This document shows, in pieces, positions 43,872 to 52,196 of a DNA stretch of 64,000 nucleotides. Made by a program: the position numbers and the translations under genes. The notes under the pieces were generated by a model. The model was given only the letters and a program-made list of their open reading frames with translations, ran no database searches and was not told the origin of the DNA. Source of the DNA: Faecalimicrobium dakarense (GTDB lineage: Bacteria > Bacillota > Clostridia > Peptostreptococcales > Peptostreptococcaceae). How positions within the stretch are numbered: the first letter of the stretch is position 1; every line of letters starts with the position of its first letter. The stretch is taken from contig NZ_HG529407.1 of assembly GCF_000499525.1 (NCBI RefSeq), positions 1 through 64,000 on the forward strand, given 5' to 3'.

Positions 43872-45083
43872 TTACATTGGTATTATAATATTTACTTTGA
43901 ACTCACTTTCATCAAAGTTTATTAGCATAGTTCCATCATATTTTTTTAATGATTTTTTTATATTTTCAATTCCAAGGCCTTGGTGGTTTTCTTTAGTCGA
44001 TTTAAACTTTTTATTCTTCTGCATTGGTTTAGTAGTTATAGAATTTGATATATTTATTACTAATAATTCATTAAATTTATTTATATCTAAATTTATATAA
44101 CCTTTATCTTTAGTTGCTTCAATAGCATTATCTAATAAGTTCGCAAATATAGTAGTTATATCTATATCTCTTATAAATTCTAAATTTACATCACCTATTC
44201 TACATTCTATATTTATATCTTTATCTTTGGTATAGTTAAACTTTTCGTTCAATATTATGTTTAATACTCTGTTACTTGTATAGTATTTTTGATTTAATTC
44301 ATTTAACATCTTATGTATATCATCTGTATAATGCTTAGCAGTTTCTGTATCATTAATCTTATGAAGTTCTTCAATGGTATTTAAATGATTTCTTATATCA
44401 TGAGCTAATTTTCTTGAATCTTGATATTTTCTTTCTAAATTATCGTAGTATTTATATTGAAGCTTAGATTGTTGCTGATACAAATTAATTTCATTTTGTA
44501 GTACATTATTTTTAGATATATTTTCAAACATGTATGTTACATATATATTTACTATAAATATCATGATTGCATTTATAATGAATAATACAATTTCTTCTAT
44601 ACCTGCATATATCTTCATATAGCTTAAAAGTGTGAACATATAAACTATACTGAATATTGGAATAATCATAAATCCAATAAATTGTGTAAACTTTAATCCA
44701 CTTATTTTTCTTCTGTTCATAAATCCTATTGCAAACCTTGCATAAATAAATTCCATAAGTCTTATTGATATTACAAGTACTATTGGATAATATGCCGTAT
44801 TTCCAATATATACACTAGTAGTTTGAATTATTAAACTTGTTAGTATAGCTGCTAATCCATCACATAGAAAAAATCCAGCTGAAAATATTAAATAATATAA
44901 TTTACATGACTTCGAATCATTGTATCCGAAATGTCCTATTAAAATCATTCCTATAGTCATGACTAATATATTAAGAAACCCATTTCCCATTAAAGATACC
45001 ATTGTTACTATAATTGAGTAAATTAAATATATTGATATATAAAATATCTTACTTTTATAAATATTTCTCTCTAACTTATTCAT
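43872..45083 (-). CDS. AgrC-like sensor histidine kinase (GHKL)
   Basis: A 403-residue (from ATG at 45083) sensor of the AgrC/HPK10 class. It has at least six membrane helices (about residues 12-185), a dimerisation helix with the phospho-acceptor region YQDSRKLAHDIRNHLNTIEEL and a GHKL ATPase with N-box LLDNAIEAT and G-box HQGLGIENI. The frame continues upstream for 30 codons with no stop, reaching the TAG that ends the response regulator gene, and those codons encode a further membrane helix. No ATG, GTG or TTG lies in that stretch; an ATA at 45168-45170 sits 6 bases after AAGGGGG. The true start is therefore doubtful. The partner is the LytTR regulator just upstream. Confidence 0.85.
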   Translation of the reverse strand: MNKLERNIYKSKIFYISIYLIYSIIVTMVSLMGNGFLNILVMTIGMILIGHFGYNDSKSCKLYYLIFSAGFFLCDGLAAILTSLIIQTTSVYIGNTAYYPIVLVISIRLMEFIYARFAIGFMNRRKISGLKFTQFIGFMIIPIFSIVYMFTLLSYMKIYAGIEEIVLFIINAIMIFIVNIYVTYMFENISKNNVLQNEINLYQQQSKLQYKYYDNLERKYQDSRKLAHDIRNHLNTIEELHKINDTETAKHYTDDIHKMLNELNQKYYTSNRVLNIILNEKFNYTKDKDINIECRIGDVNLEFIRDIDITTIFANLLDNAIEATKDKGYINLDINKFNELLVINISNSITTKPMQKNKKFKSTKENHQGLGIENIKKSLKKYDGTMLINFDESEFKVNIIIPM

Positions 45084-45173
45084 AACATAAAAGTAAATAT
45101 AAGTTACAAAGAAATTTCCTAAGATCGGTAATAAAATAAACGCAAATATGTTTATATGATTTTCGATTATACT

Positions 45174-45890
45174 CTACCCCCTTCTATTTCTTTCAATTTT
45201 ATTACTAAGGTAAATATTTAAACTTTGCCTAAATTGGGTAGATTTTTTTTGTGATAAAGGTATAATACTACCATCCATCATATGAATATCATACCCTTTT
45301 ACAGATTTTACGTTATATAAATTTATTGAAAAACTTTTATGGGGCATTACAAAACCATACTTCTCCATTTTACTTCCTATATCTGAAATTTTTTCTTTAA
45401 TAATATAAGAATAGTCTTTAGCTTTCATAATTACCTTTCTTAACTTATATTCAAAATAATAAATATCTTTTATGTCAATTCTTACAATACCTTCTGTCGT
45501 ATTAAATTCTAAAATTTCACTTATTTCTTCATTCATATACGAAAGAGCTTCATCTAATTGATGATGTATATCTTTTTCGCAAACAGGCTTTACTATATAT
45601 CCAAATGCATGAACACTAAATGCAGATGATGTATAATCTGTGTAGTTTGTTACGTATATTATTTTTACAAGCTTATCTTTTTCCCTTATTCTTTTTGCTG
45701 TCTCTATTCCGTTTATGCCTTTCATATCAATATCTAAAAATACAATATCAAAGTTAATATAGTCTTTTATTAACTCTTCACCACTTAAGTACGTGTGTAT
45801 TTGAGCTTTCGATTGTAAGTAATCTTCTACTATTGCTTTAGTTTTATTTAATATATTTATTTCATCATCGCAAATAGCTATTTTTAACAT
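45174..45890 (-). CDS. LytTR-family response regulator
   Basis: A 238-residue regulator. The receiver domain (1-120) has IAICDDE, the phospho-acceptor in IVFLDIDMKGING (Asp near residue 53) and IYVTNYT. The C-terminal LytTR DNA-binding domain (about 140-235) shows YFEYKLRKVIMK and MPHKSFSINLYNV. It is an AgrA/ComE-type partner of the downstream kinase. An AgrA-like direct repeat lies about 83-112 bases upstream of its start, so it may control its own operon and the divergent membrane gene. Confidence 0.9.
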   Translation of the reverse strand: MLKIAICDDEINILNKTKAIVEDYLQSKAQIHTYLSGEELIKDYINFDIVFLDIDMKGINGIETAKRIREKDKLVKIIYVTNYTDYTSSAFSVHAFGYIVKPVCEKDIHHQLDEALSYMNEEISEILEFNTTEGIVRIDIKDIYYFEYKLRKVIMKAKDYSYIIKEKISDIGSKMEKYGFVMPHKSFSINLYNVKSVKGYDIHMMDGSIIPLSQKKSTQFRQSLNIYLSNKIERNRRG

Positions 45891-45927
45891 AATACCCCTT
45901 CCCTTTAATGTTTTTAGTATAAAAAGA

Positions 45928-45956
45928 TAATAAACTATTTAACATATTGTTTGCAA
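45928..45956 (-). promoter_or_regulatory. Possible promoter of the response regulator operon
   Basis: TTGCAA (45951-45956), 17-base spacer, TTATTA (45928-45933) on the minus strand. The -10 is weak, as expected for a promoter that needs an activator. Confidence 0.35.
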
Positions 45957-45972
45957 TAAATTTACTCAAGTT

Positions 45973-46002
45973 ACAGTAAATTATACCTAATGTACAGTTA
46001 CA
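45973..46002. promoter_or_regulatory. AgrA-like LytTR-binding direct repeat
   Basis: Two 9-mers, ACAGTAAAT (45973-45981) and ACAGTTACA (45994-46002), are separated by exactly 12 bases. This is the spacing of AgrA sites (ACAGTTAAG-N12-ACAGTTAAG). It lies between the divergent regulator operon and the membrane protein gene. Confidence 0.5.
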
Positions 46003-46132
46003 TAAATAATCTGATTTTAAAATAAAAAAATATCTCAAAAACTATAATTTTGTAGAAAAACCTGATAATATAATAAATATATTATACTTTAAAATAAAGT
46101 TCTTAAATATCAAATAAAAAGGAGGGATATGA

Positions 46133-46978
46133 GTGAAAAATATAAAAATATTTAATTTACTTGAAAAAAGTTTTATATCATTAAGACATACTAACAAAAA
46201 AATCTGGATAATAGGGATTATAATAGCTATATTGTCAGGTGGTCTTAATATCTATGATAGTAGTAATGATTATTTTTCTGGAGACTCTGATTATGATTAT
46301 TCATACACAAATGATGAAAACAATATAGGCTTAGAAGATGAAATTTATCAAGAGAATGGGTACATAACTGGCGAAGAATTTACCAATGTTGTAGATGATA
46401 TATTTACATTTGGATTAGGAGCTATAATAATGTTTGTAATTGTAATACTTGCTCTTGTTTTAATAATAGCAATTATATTAGGATTATTAATTAGTGTAGC
46501 TAATTATTACTTACAACACAGTATTTGTGAGATATTGTCTAAAGAAAAAATAGAAAGGGCACCTTTAGGATTAGTTATTAAGGTTAATTTTATAGTCCTT
46601 TTAAAAGTTACATTCGGTCTTATATTATTTGTAATTCCAGGGGTTATAATTGGTCTAAAATATGCACCAGTAAACTACATAATGTGTAAAAATCCAGAAC
46701 TTTCATATAAAGAAGTTTTAAAAAATGCTAAAGAGCTTAGTAAAGGATTTAAGTGGAAGATGTTTGTATCTAATTTATTAATAGGTACTATTGCAGTAGT
46801 TGTTATATTATTATGTTCATTAAGTGTATTTGCACCAGGATATATATTAATTGATTTCGCAGAAATGATTTTAACGCTTGCTTTATCTACATTTGCAACT
46901 GTTTTTAGTGGATTATATAATATACATTTATTCAATGCTATTAATGATTTTAAAAATCCAGTAAACTTAGAATTTTAG
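46133..46978 (+). CDS. Polytopic membrane protein of unknown function
   Basis: A 281-residue protein with about five membrane helices. The first, near residues 23-39, is followed by an acidic, Asp/Tyr-rich outer loop (SGDSDYDYSYTNDENN and onward). The last three helices include LKVTFGLILFVIPGVIIGLKYA, a pattern seen in DUF975- and glycerophosphodiesterase-membrane-type proteins. Function not recognised. The start is a GTG 6 bases after GGAGGG; an ATG four bases earlier opens an out-of-frame 8-codon frame. Divergent from the LytTR operon and possibly a target of it. Confidence 0.75.
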   Translation: MKNIKIFNLLEKSFISLRHTNKKIWIIGIIIAILSGGLNIYDSSNDYFSGDSDYDYSYTNDENNIGLEDEIYQENGYITGEEFTNVVDDIFTFGLGAIIMFVIVILALVLIIAIILGLLISVANYYLQHSICEILSKEKIERAPLGLVIKVNFIVLLKVTFGLILFVIPGVIIGLKYAPVNYIMCKNPELSYKEVLKNAKELSKGFKWKMFVSNLLIGTIAVVVILLCSLSVFAPGYILIDFAEMILTLALSTFATVFSGLYNIHLFNAINDFKNPVNLEF

Positions 46979-47023
46979 AAAATTTTATTTTAAATTACAT
47001 GTAAAGTATAATGTGTAGTCATT

Positions 47024-47076
47024 AAAATAACCTCCTTTAAAATCATACATATAGTATGTTAAAAGGAGGTTATTTT
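47024..47076. terminator. Bidirectional terminator between membrane protein and ImmA-like genes
   Basis: A perfect 15-bp outer stem (47024-47038 with 47062-47076) and an inner 5-bp stem CATAC/GTATG. Both strands end in T-rich tracts. The outer arms contain CCTCC/GGAGG. Confidence 0.75.
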
Positions 47077-47089
47077 GTTATGCAAAATA

Positions 47090-48220
47090 TTATTTTCTAT
47101 TTTTAAAGTTTATTTTAGTTACATTATCTTTTTTAGCATTCTTTGGTGATATCATCCCACCTTTTAAAGCTAGTAAGCTTTCTATTTCTTCTGGATATAT
47201 ACTTAATCCACAGTTTCCTAAGTTATCCACTAAAGTTTGTCCATTCATTATCTTATTATCTATTAACATTTCCACAGATTTTTTCAATAATTGTGGACTT
47301 GTAGCTTTTATATTTTCATCTAATGGTTCTGTTTTTAACCATCCCTTTTTATCCATTTCATTCATTAAGTACATATACTTTTTATAATTTATAGCTCCTA
47401 AAGTATACGCTCTTAAAATCATTGCAGATATTGGAACTATCCACTTTTTCTTTAATCCTACGTAATCTTCTAATTCATTAACATTATCTAAATCAGCCCA
47501 AAAAGTTTCTTTTGGTAATAAAAATGCACATGCAAATTCATCTTTTGAGAATTTTTTAGATGGTATGTTGGCTTCTGTTGATACTATATATGCTAGTTCA
47601 TAAGCTAAATCAAAATTTCTTATTGTTGCTGATTTTCTATCATTTCCTAGAGATACTAAATATCTACTTACCTTATCTATACTTTGCTTTTGAGTAAATG
47701 ACATAGATCCTTTTTTATCCACATTTATAGATGATATTGCTATTCCATTTACTTCTAGTAATGTAGTCATATTCCCTATAGGTCCATCTCCTAATCCCCA
47801 ATATCTTCTAACCTTAGTAGCTAATTCTTCTATATCATCATACTTACTTAAGTTGTCTGCTAATTTCATTTCTGGGAATTTTATATATCCTTCTATAAAA
47901 GATATAATTTTATGAGTCATTACTAATTTTTCTTTATAAGATATTTCTTCTACTCTTGGTATTGGTGATTCTGGTCTAATGTGAGTACTTTCAACTAATA
48001 CCTTTATACTATCTTTTTGGAAGAAGTACTCTCTTGGGAACTTTAGTGCATTTGATATTTTCATTTCATTTTCAACAACTGGCTTGTACTTTTCTTCTTC
48101 AAAAGCTATTAGGTCTTTCTTATTTATTTTAGTTTCACTAGCTAATTGATCTATTGTTTTACCTCTATACATTCTTGCAACTTTTAATCTTTTTCCGTTA
48201 AATATCTTTTTTTTGCTCAT
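47090..48220 (-). CDS. XRE/ImmA-IrrE-like protein with degenerate protease motif
   Basis: A 376-residue protein with an N-terminal helix-turn-helix of the XRE type (about 8-60: LKVARMYRGKTIDQLASETK) and an ImmA/IrrE-like domain (about 110-260). In that family the zinc motif is HELGH after a hydrophobic stretch; here the matching segment is FDLAYELAYIVS, so both histidines are replaced by Tyr. The later DEFACAFLLP block, usually ANxFAAxLLMP, is still present. The protein is probably proteolytically inactive and may act as a DNA- or peptide-binding regulator. No phage genes are nearby. Confidence 0.8.
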   Translation of the reverse strand: MSKKKIFNGKRLKVARMYRGKTIDQLASETKINKKDLIAFEEEKYKPVVENEMKISNALKFPREYFFQKDSIKVLVESTHIRPESPIPRVEEISYKEKLVMTHKIISFIEGYIKFPEMKLADNLSKYDDIEELATKVRRYWGLGDGPIGNMTTLLEVNGIAISSINVDKKGSMSFTQKQSIDKVSRYLVSLGNDRKSATIRNFDLAYELAYIVSTEANIPSKKFSKDEFACAFLLPKETFWADLDNVNELEDYVGLKKKWIVPISAMILRAYTLGAINYKKYMYLMNEMDKKGWLKTEPLDENIKATSPQLLKKSVEMLIDNKIMNGQTLVDNLGNCGLSIYPEEIESLLALKGGMISPKNAKKDNVTKINFKNRK

Positions 48221-48269
48221 ATTTTATCTCACTTTCATAATTTATGATATCCGTCATCTTAAAATTTAA

Positions 48270-48302
48270 AATGCTCTGGATAAAAGTAATACCCAGAGCA
48301 TT
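48270..48302 (-). terminator. Terminator after the HD-domain gene
   Basis: A 10-bp stem (48270-48279 with 48293-48302) in the spacer after the HD gene, followed by TTTAAATTTT on the minus strand. Confidence 0.65.
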
Positions 48303-48354
48303 ATTCAAATAATATTATGTCGATAATATTATCATATTTATTATATATAGTCAA

Positions 48355-48924
48355 TTATAAGCCTAATTTGTCACTTATTCCCTGCATAGCTTCTAAAGAT
48401 ATTTTTGCAAATTCATTGAATGGTATGCCTATTTCTTCAATGCTTCTCATTGCTTCTCTACTTGCGCCCGCCGCAAATTTTAATTCTTTCATACGTTTAG
48501 TAATTGATTTTACTTTTACGCTAGATATTTTTTTATCTGGATATATAAGTGCTATCGCTGTAATAAATCCTGTTATAGGATCTGCCGCATATATTGCCTT
48601 ATCCATAGTGCTTATTCTTTCAACTTCATTATCATAGTTATGAGCCTTTATAGCTTGATATATGTATTCATTTCCAAACTTTTCTTTTTGAAGAAGTTCT
48701 ACTGCTTTTATACCATGTAATTTTGATTCATCAGGATTATTTTTATAGTCTAACATATCTGAATCCAAATCATGTAAAAGTCCTGCTATCGCCCATTCTT
48801 CTTCTTTTTCTGGCTCTAATTTTTTACCTAGTTCCCTCATAACTGCTTCAACTGCATATGAATGTTTAAGCAAATGTTCACTATCTAGATATTTATTAAG
48901 TATTTCTACTGCTTGTTCTCTCAT
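48355..48924 (-). CDS. HD-domain phosphohydrolase family protein
   Basis: A 189-residue HD-superfamily protein. The metal-binding residues are visible as HSYAVEAVMRELG, LLHDLDSDMLDYK (the HD pair, about residue 50) and IKAHNYDN, ending with a conserved DKAIYAADPITGFITA segment. Substrate unknown; relatives act on nucleotides. It follows the U32 peptidase gene by 40 bases with an AGGAGGG site, so it is the second gene of that operon. Confidence 0.85.
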   Translation of the reverse strand: MREQAVEILNKYLDSEHLLKHSYAVEAVMRELGKKLEPEKEEEWAIAGLLHDLDSDMLDYKNNPDESKLHGIKAVELLQKEKFGNEYIYQAIKAHNYDNEVERISTMDKAIYAADPITGFITAIALIYPDKKISSVKVKSITKRMKELKFAAGASREAMRSIEEIGIPFNEFAKISLEAMQGISDKLGL

Positions 48925-48964
48925 TTCCCTTTACCCTCCTAAACCTTTATACTTTATTTTATTA

Positions 48965-51376
48965 TTATTCTACACCTCTATAATAATGGCCTGCACATAC
49001 CCCTGCATCATCTAATTCATTATAAAGTTTTGTAGCTTTTAAACCAAGTTTGTAGTCATTATTTAATACTTCTTGATAAGCTTGTATTACTTTTCTAACA
49101 GTTTCTCCATCTTCTAATGTAAAATCTAATCTAAGTATATTTATTCCGATTTCATTTAGTTCTTCTAAATTATCTAACATACAAGTTACCTTTGAATTGT
49201 ATATAGTACTTCTACAGAATATATCTTGAGATACTCTATATTTTTCATCTTTAAAGTCTTTTAAAGCATAAGTACTTTCCTTACATTTAGCAACTCTCTT
49301 ATCTTTTTTACAGTCTCTTACAACTACGCCCATTGGACAATACTCTGTTATCATAAGTGGAGTATATCCATATACAACTCCTTCAATATCCATGTCTGTA
49401 TATTTTAAAGTTTCTTTTATCTCATAAATATTTAATTCTTGAGATAAACATAATGTATTTGCTCCAACTTCTTTAAAGTAATTTACAGTTTCACTATTAA
49501 ATGCATTTAAGTAATAGTCTATATTTAATTCTTTATCTTTAAAATAATCTAGCGGACCCCAGCTACCAATTTGTACAGAAGTTATTCCTGATTCTTTTAC
49601 TTTATTTAGTTGTGAGTATTCTTTATATCTTATTATTCTAGGTGTAGAGTAAACTAATTTAGTATTATATTTATGTGACATTACTACGGCTTCATCTAAA
49701 GTTTTTACATCTTCATAATAAATTTTTCCAATGCCACATTCTAAAGCTTCTTTTAATTGTTCTAAATTCTTAACTTTTACAGATAAGCTTTCTTTATTAT
49801 CTCTTTTTACTTTAGCCGGGTTATATTTTACTACTTTATTTTTATAACTTCTATTTTTTATCTTAACTCTTTCTTCGTCTAAAGCTTCAATACAATCTCT
49901 TCTCATTTGATTTAGTATACTTATTGGTAAACTTATATTATCATCTAAATCTATTTCTAAATTTCTTAATAAATATGGAGTATTACCCATTTTTTGCAAT
50001 TGAGTTTCTACCTTTTCTTTACTTAAAGCCACTTTCATCGCTTTTTCTACTATTTTATCTCCAACTATTTTTGCACTATTTCCTTTAGTATCACTTATAG
50101 TTAATACTGGATTTTCACCTAATTTTATGCTAATTTTAGCATCTACATCATTTTTTATAAGCTCTTTATCTTGTTTAAATGTAGCTTGTACTCTATCTAT
50201 TAATTCACTATCTGAAGTTTTAAATACTACTTGTCCTCTTTTAGCTTCACCAACAAAGTCTAGTTCTATTAAATCGCCTTTATAACCTATTGTAGTTATT
50301 TCTCCATTTTTAATAATTCTACCTATTGTTCCACCACCTAGGTTTATTCCATCACCTTTTTTAAGAGTATTTTCTAGTATCATTTTTAATCTCTTAGTCT
50401 TTTTATTACAATCTAGTACCTTTCCTATATATAAACCTTGGTTATTAGGTATTTCAGAGTTCATTACTTCTTCTCCTACTTCTCCTAATATTAAACCTTT
50501 AGTAAACTTTCTATTAAATATAACGTGTAAGTCATTTATAGTTTCATTTGATACTTCTAGTTTTTTAGTAGTCTGATATTGCTTTATTGCATCATTATAG
50601 CTACCTATAACCGTTGCTACATATTCTGATTTTTTCATTCTTCCTTCTATCTTTAAAGAATATACCCCAGCATCCATTATTTTATCTATTTCTTCTATTG
50701 TACTTAAATCTCTTTGACTTAATAAATAATCTCCATTACTATTTATTACTTCTCCAGTATGAACATCTATAAGCTCATATTTTTGTCTACATGGTTGTGC
50801 ACATCTTCCTCTATTTCCTGATCTATTACCTATCATTGAACTCATTAAACATTGGCCTGAGTAACATACACATAATGCTCCATGAACAAATACTTCTATA
50901 TCAGCTTTACAGTTATCACATATATATTTTATTTCATCTACGCTTACTTCTCTTGCTAAAACTACTCTATCAAACCCAACTGATTCAAGATATTTTACAT
51001 CTTCTAGTGAATGTGCAACCATTTGAGTACTTGCATGAAGTTCAAAATCTGGCAACATATTCTTTATAAGCCTTGCCATGCCTATATCTTGAAGTATTAT
51101 TGCATCTACATCTATATCGTATAAAAACTTTGCATATTCCACAAAGTCATATATTTCATTTTGTTTTATTAAAGTGTTTGCAGTTACAAAAACTTGTACA
51201 CCTCTTATATGTGCATATCTAACAGCTTCTTTTAATTCATTTCTATCAAAATTATTTGCTGATGCCCTTGCACTAAAATCTTTACCGCCAAGGTATACAG
51301 CATTAGCTCCATTTTGTACTGCTGCCTTTAAAGCTTCAAATGACCCAACTGGTGCTAATAGTTCTACGTCTCTCAT
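48965..51376 (-). CDS. U32-family peptidase (DUF3656-containing)
   Basis: A large U32 protein of 803 residues: N-terminal U32 barrel (MRDVELLAPVGSFEALKAAVQ, VYLGGKDFSARASANNF) with the signature VFVHGALCVCYSGQC (about 165-179) and cysteines CAQPCRQKY. A DUF3656-type middle and a second barrel-like half follow. Members such as RlhA and TrhP introduce hydroxyl groups on RNA using iron-sulphur centres, so RNA modification is as likely as proteolysis. A longer start at 51406 exists, but the ATG at 51376 has AAGGAGG 5 bases upstream. A nested-repeat element precedes it. Confidence 0.9.
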   Translation of the reverse strand: MRDVELLAPVGSFEALKAAVQNGANAVYLGGKDFSARASANNFDRNELKEAVRYAHIRGVQVFVTANTLIKQNEIYDFVEYAKFLYDIDVDAIILQDIGMARLIKNMLPDFELHASTQMVAHSLEDVKYLESVGFDRVVLAREVSVDEIKYICDNCKADIEVFVHGALCVCYSGQCLMSSMIGNRSGNRGRCAQPCRQKYELIDVHTGEVINSNGDYLLSQRDLSTIEEIDKIMDAGVYSLKIEGRMKKSEYVATVIGSYNDAIKQYQTTKKLEVSNETINDLHVIFNRKFTKGLILGEVGEEVMNSEIPNNQGLYIGKVLDCNKKTKRLKMILENTLKKGDGINLGGGTIGRIIKNGEITTIGYKGDLIELDFVGEAKRGQVVFKTSDSELIDRVQATFKQDKELIKNDVDAKISIKLGENPVLTISDTKGNSAKIVGDKIVEKAMKVALSKEKVETQLQKMGNTPYLLRNLEIDLDDNISLPISILNQMRRDCIEALDEERVKIKNRSYKNKVVKYNPAKVKRDNKESLSVKVKNLEQLKEALECGIGKIYYEDVKTLDEAVVMSHKYNTKLVYSTPRIIRYKEYSQLNKVKESGITSVQIGSWGPLDYFKDKELNIDYYLNAFNSETVNYFKEVGANTLCLSQELNIYEIKETLKYTDMDIEGVVYGYTPLMITEYCPMGVVVRDCKKDKRVAKCKESTYALKDFKDEKYRVSQDIFCRSTIYNSKVTCMLDNLEELNEIGINILRLDFTLEDGETVRKVIQAYQEVLNNDYKLGLKATKLYNELDDAGVCAGHYYRGVE

Positions 51377-51385
51377 ATTATCCTC

Positions 51386-51491
51386 CTTAAAATTCGCTTC
51401 GCTCATATCGTCAACGATACATCTTTAAGCGACGTGTCGCGAATCATTTCGCTCTCGCTTTAGATGCATCCGTTACTTAAAATTCGCTTCG
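51386..51491. repeat. Direct-repeat-bounded nested stem-loop element
   Basis: Two identical 16-bp copies of CTTAAAATTCGCTTCG (51386-51401 and 51476-51491) enclose an imperfect 16-17-bp inverted repeat (51416-51432 with 51455-51470). Inside this is a small GCGAA/TTCGC hairpin. The element is GC-richer than the surrounding spacer. It sits in the leader of the U32 peptidase gene, and one repeat merges with its ribosome site. Confidence 0.65.
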
Positions 51492-51524
51492 TTAAAAATA
51501 TTATATCTTTATAATATCCTTAAT

Positions 51525-51560
51525 TATAAAAATTAAAACCTTCAGGTTAACTCCTGAAGG
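51525..51560 (-). terminator. Terminator of the pheST-zapA operon
   Basis: CCTTCAGG/CCTGAAGG stem (51539-51546 with 51553-51560) followed on the minus strand by TTTTAATTTTT. Confidence 0.75.
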
Positions 51561-51574
51561 CTTAATTTCTTATG

Positions 51575-52174
51575 CTATCTTCTTGCTCTCATGAATTTTA
51601 CTTCATTTTCAAGCTCTGTTTTTTCTAATTGTACTTTATATGCTTTATTTTGGAACTCTGATGCTAAACTTTCTGCAATTTTTGCTCTTTCATTTGCTTC
51701 ATCTACAGAAGTCTTTAAATCTTCTATTTGAGTTTTATAAGACTCTAATTCTTCCTTTGAAGATTCAGTTTTATTTCCTAATGCAGAAATCTCTTGTTTT
51801 TGAGATTCTATTACTTTATTTAATTCTTCTATCTTTGCTTCATACTTAGCATGTTCTTTTTCTTTGCCTTGTAATTCTAGATGTAATTTTCTAATCTCTA
51901 GTTTAAGTTCTTCGTCTGATGAACCAACTTTTTTCTTTAATTCTTCATTTTCCTTAGCTAATTCGTCATTTGACTCTGAACATTCAAATAATATATCTGT
52001 AATGTTTACTGCTGTTACTATAGCTGAAACAACAGTACTTAGTTTCGGATTTGCACTTATAACCTTACTCATCTCTTTATCAACATATGATGCAACAGCT
52101 ATCATATGTTGTTCCGACTTATCTCCAACCATCGGATATTCAGCCCCATTGATCTTTACCATCACCTTATTCAT
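51575..52174 (-). CDS. zapA: Cell division protein ZapA with long coiled-coil extension
   Basis: FtsZ-associated division protein. Residues 1-95 match ZapA (VKINGAEYPMVGDKSEQHM, ASYVDKEMSKV, TAVNITDILFE). From about residue 80 to the end runs a continuous charged coiled coil (ENEELKKKV to ENEVKFMRA), making the protein 199 residues rather than the usual 90-110. It lies 22 bases after pheT, as in many clostridia, and is the last gene of the T-box-controlled unit. Confidence 0.9.
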   Translation of the reverse strand: MNKVMVKINGAEYPMVGDKSEQHMIAVASYVDKEMSKVISANPKLSTVVSAIVTAVNITDILFECSESNDELAKENEELKKKVGSSDEELKLEIRKLHLELQGKEKEHAKYEAKIEELNKVIESQKQEISALGNKTESSKEELESYKTQIEDLKTSVDEANERAKIAESLASEFQNKAYKVQLEKTELENEVKFMRARR

Positions 52175-52196
52175 ACTAACACGCCCCTTAAGTTAG

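Noticed and set aside
45174-45176. TAG between regulator and kinase as a recoded pyrrolysine codon
   Set aside because: No pyrrolysine genes seen; a ribosome site right before the TAG makes re-initiation a simpler reading. Simple read-through remains only a formal option.
48309-48332. Repeated ATAATATTAT in the spacer after the HD gene
   Set aside because: Short, purely AT and self-complementary; chance is likely in this composition.
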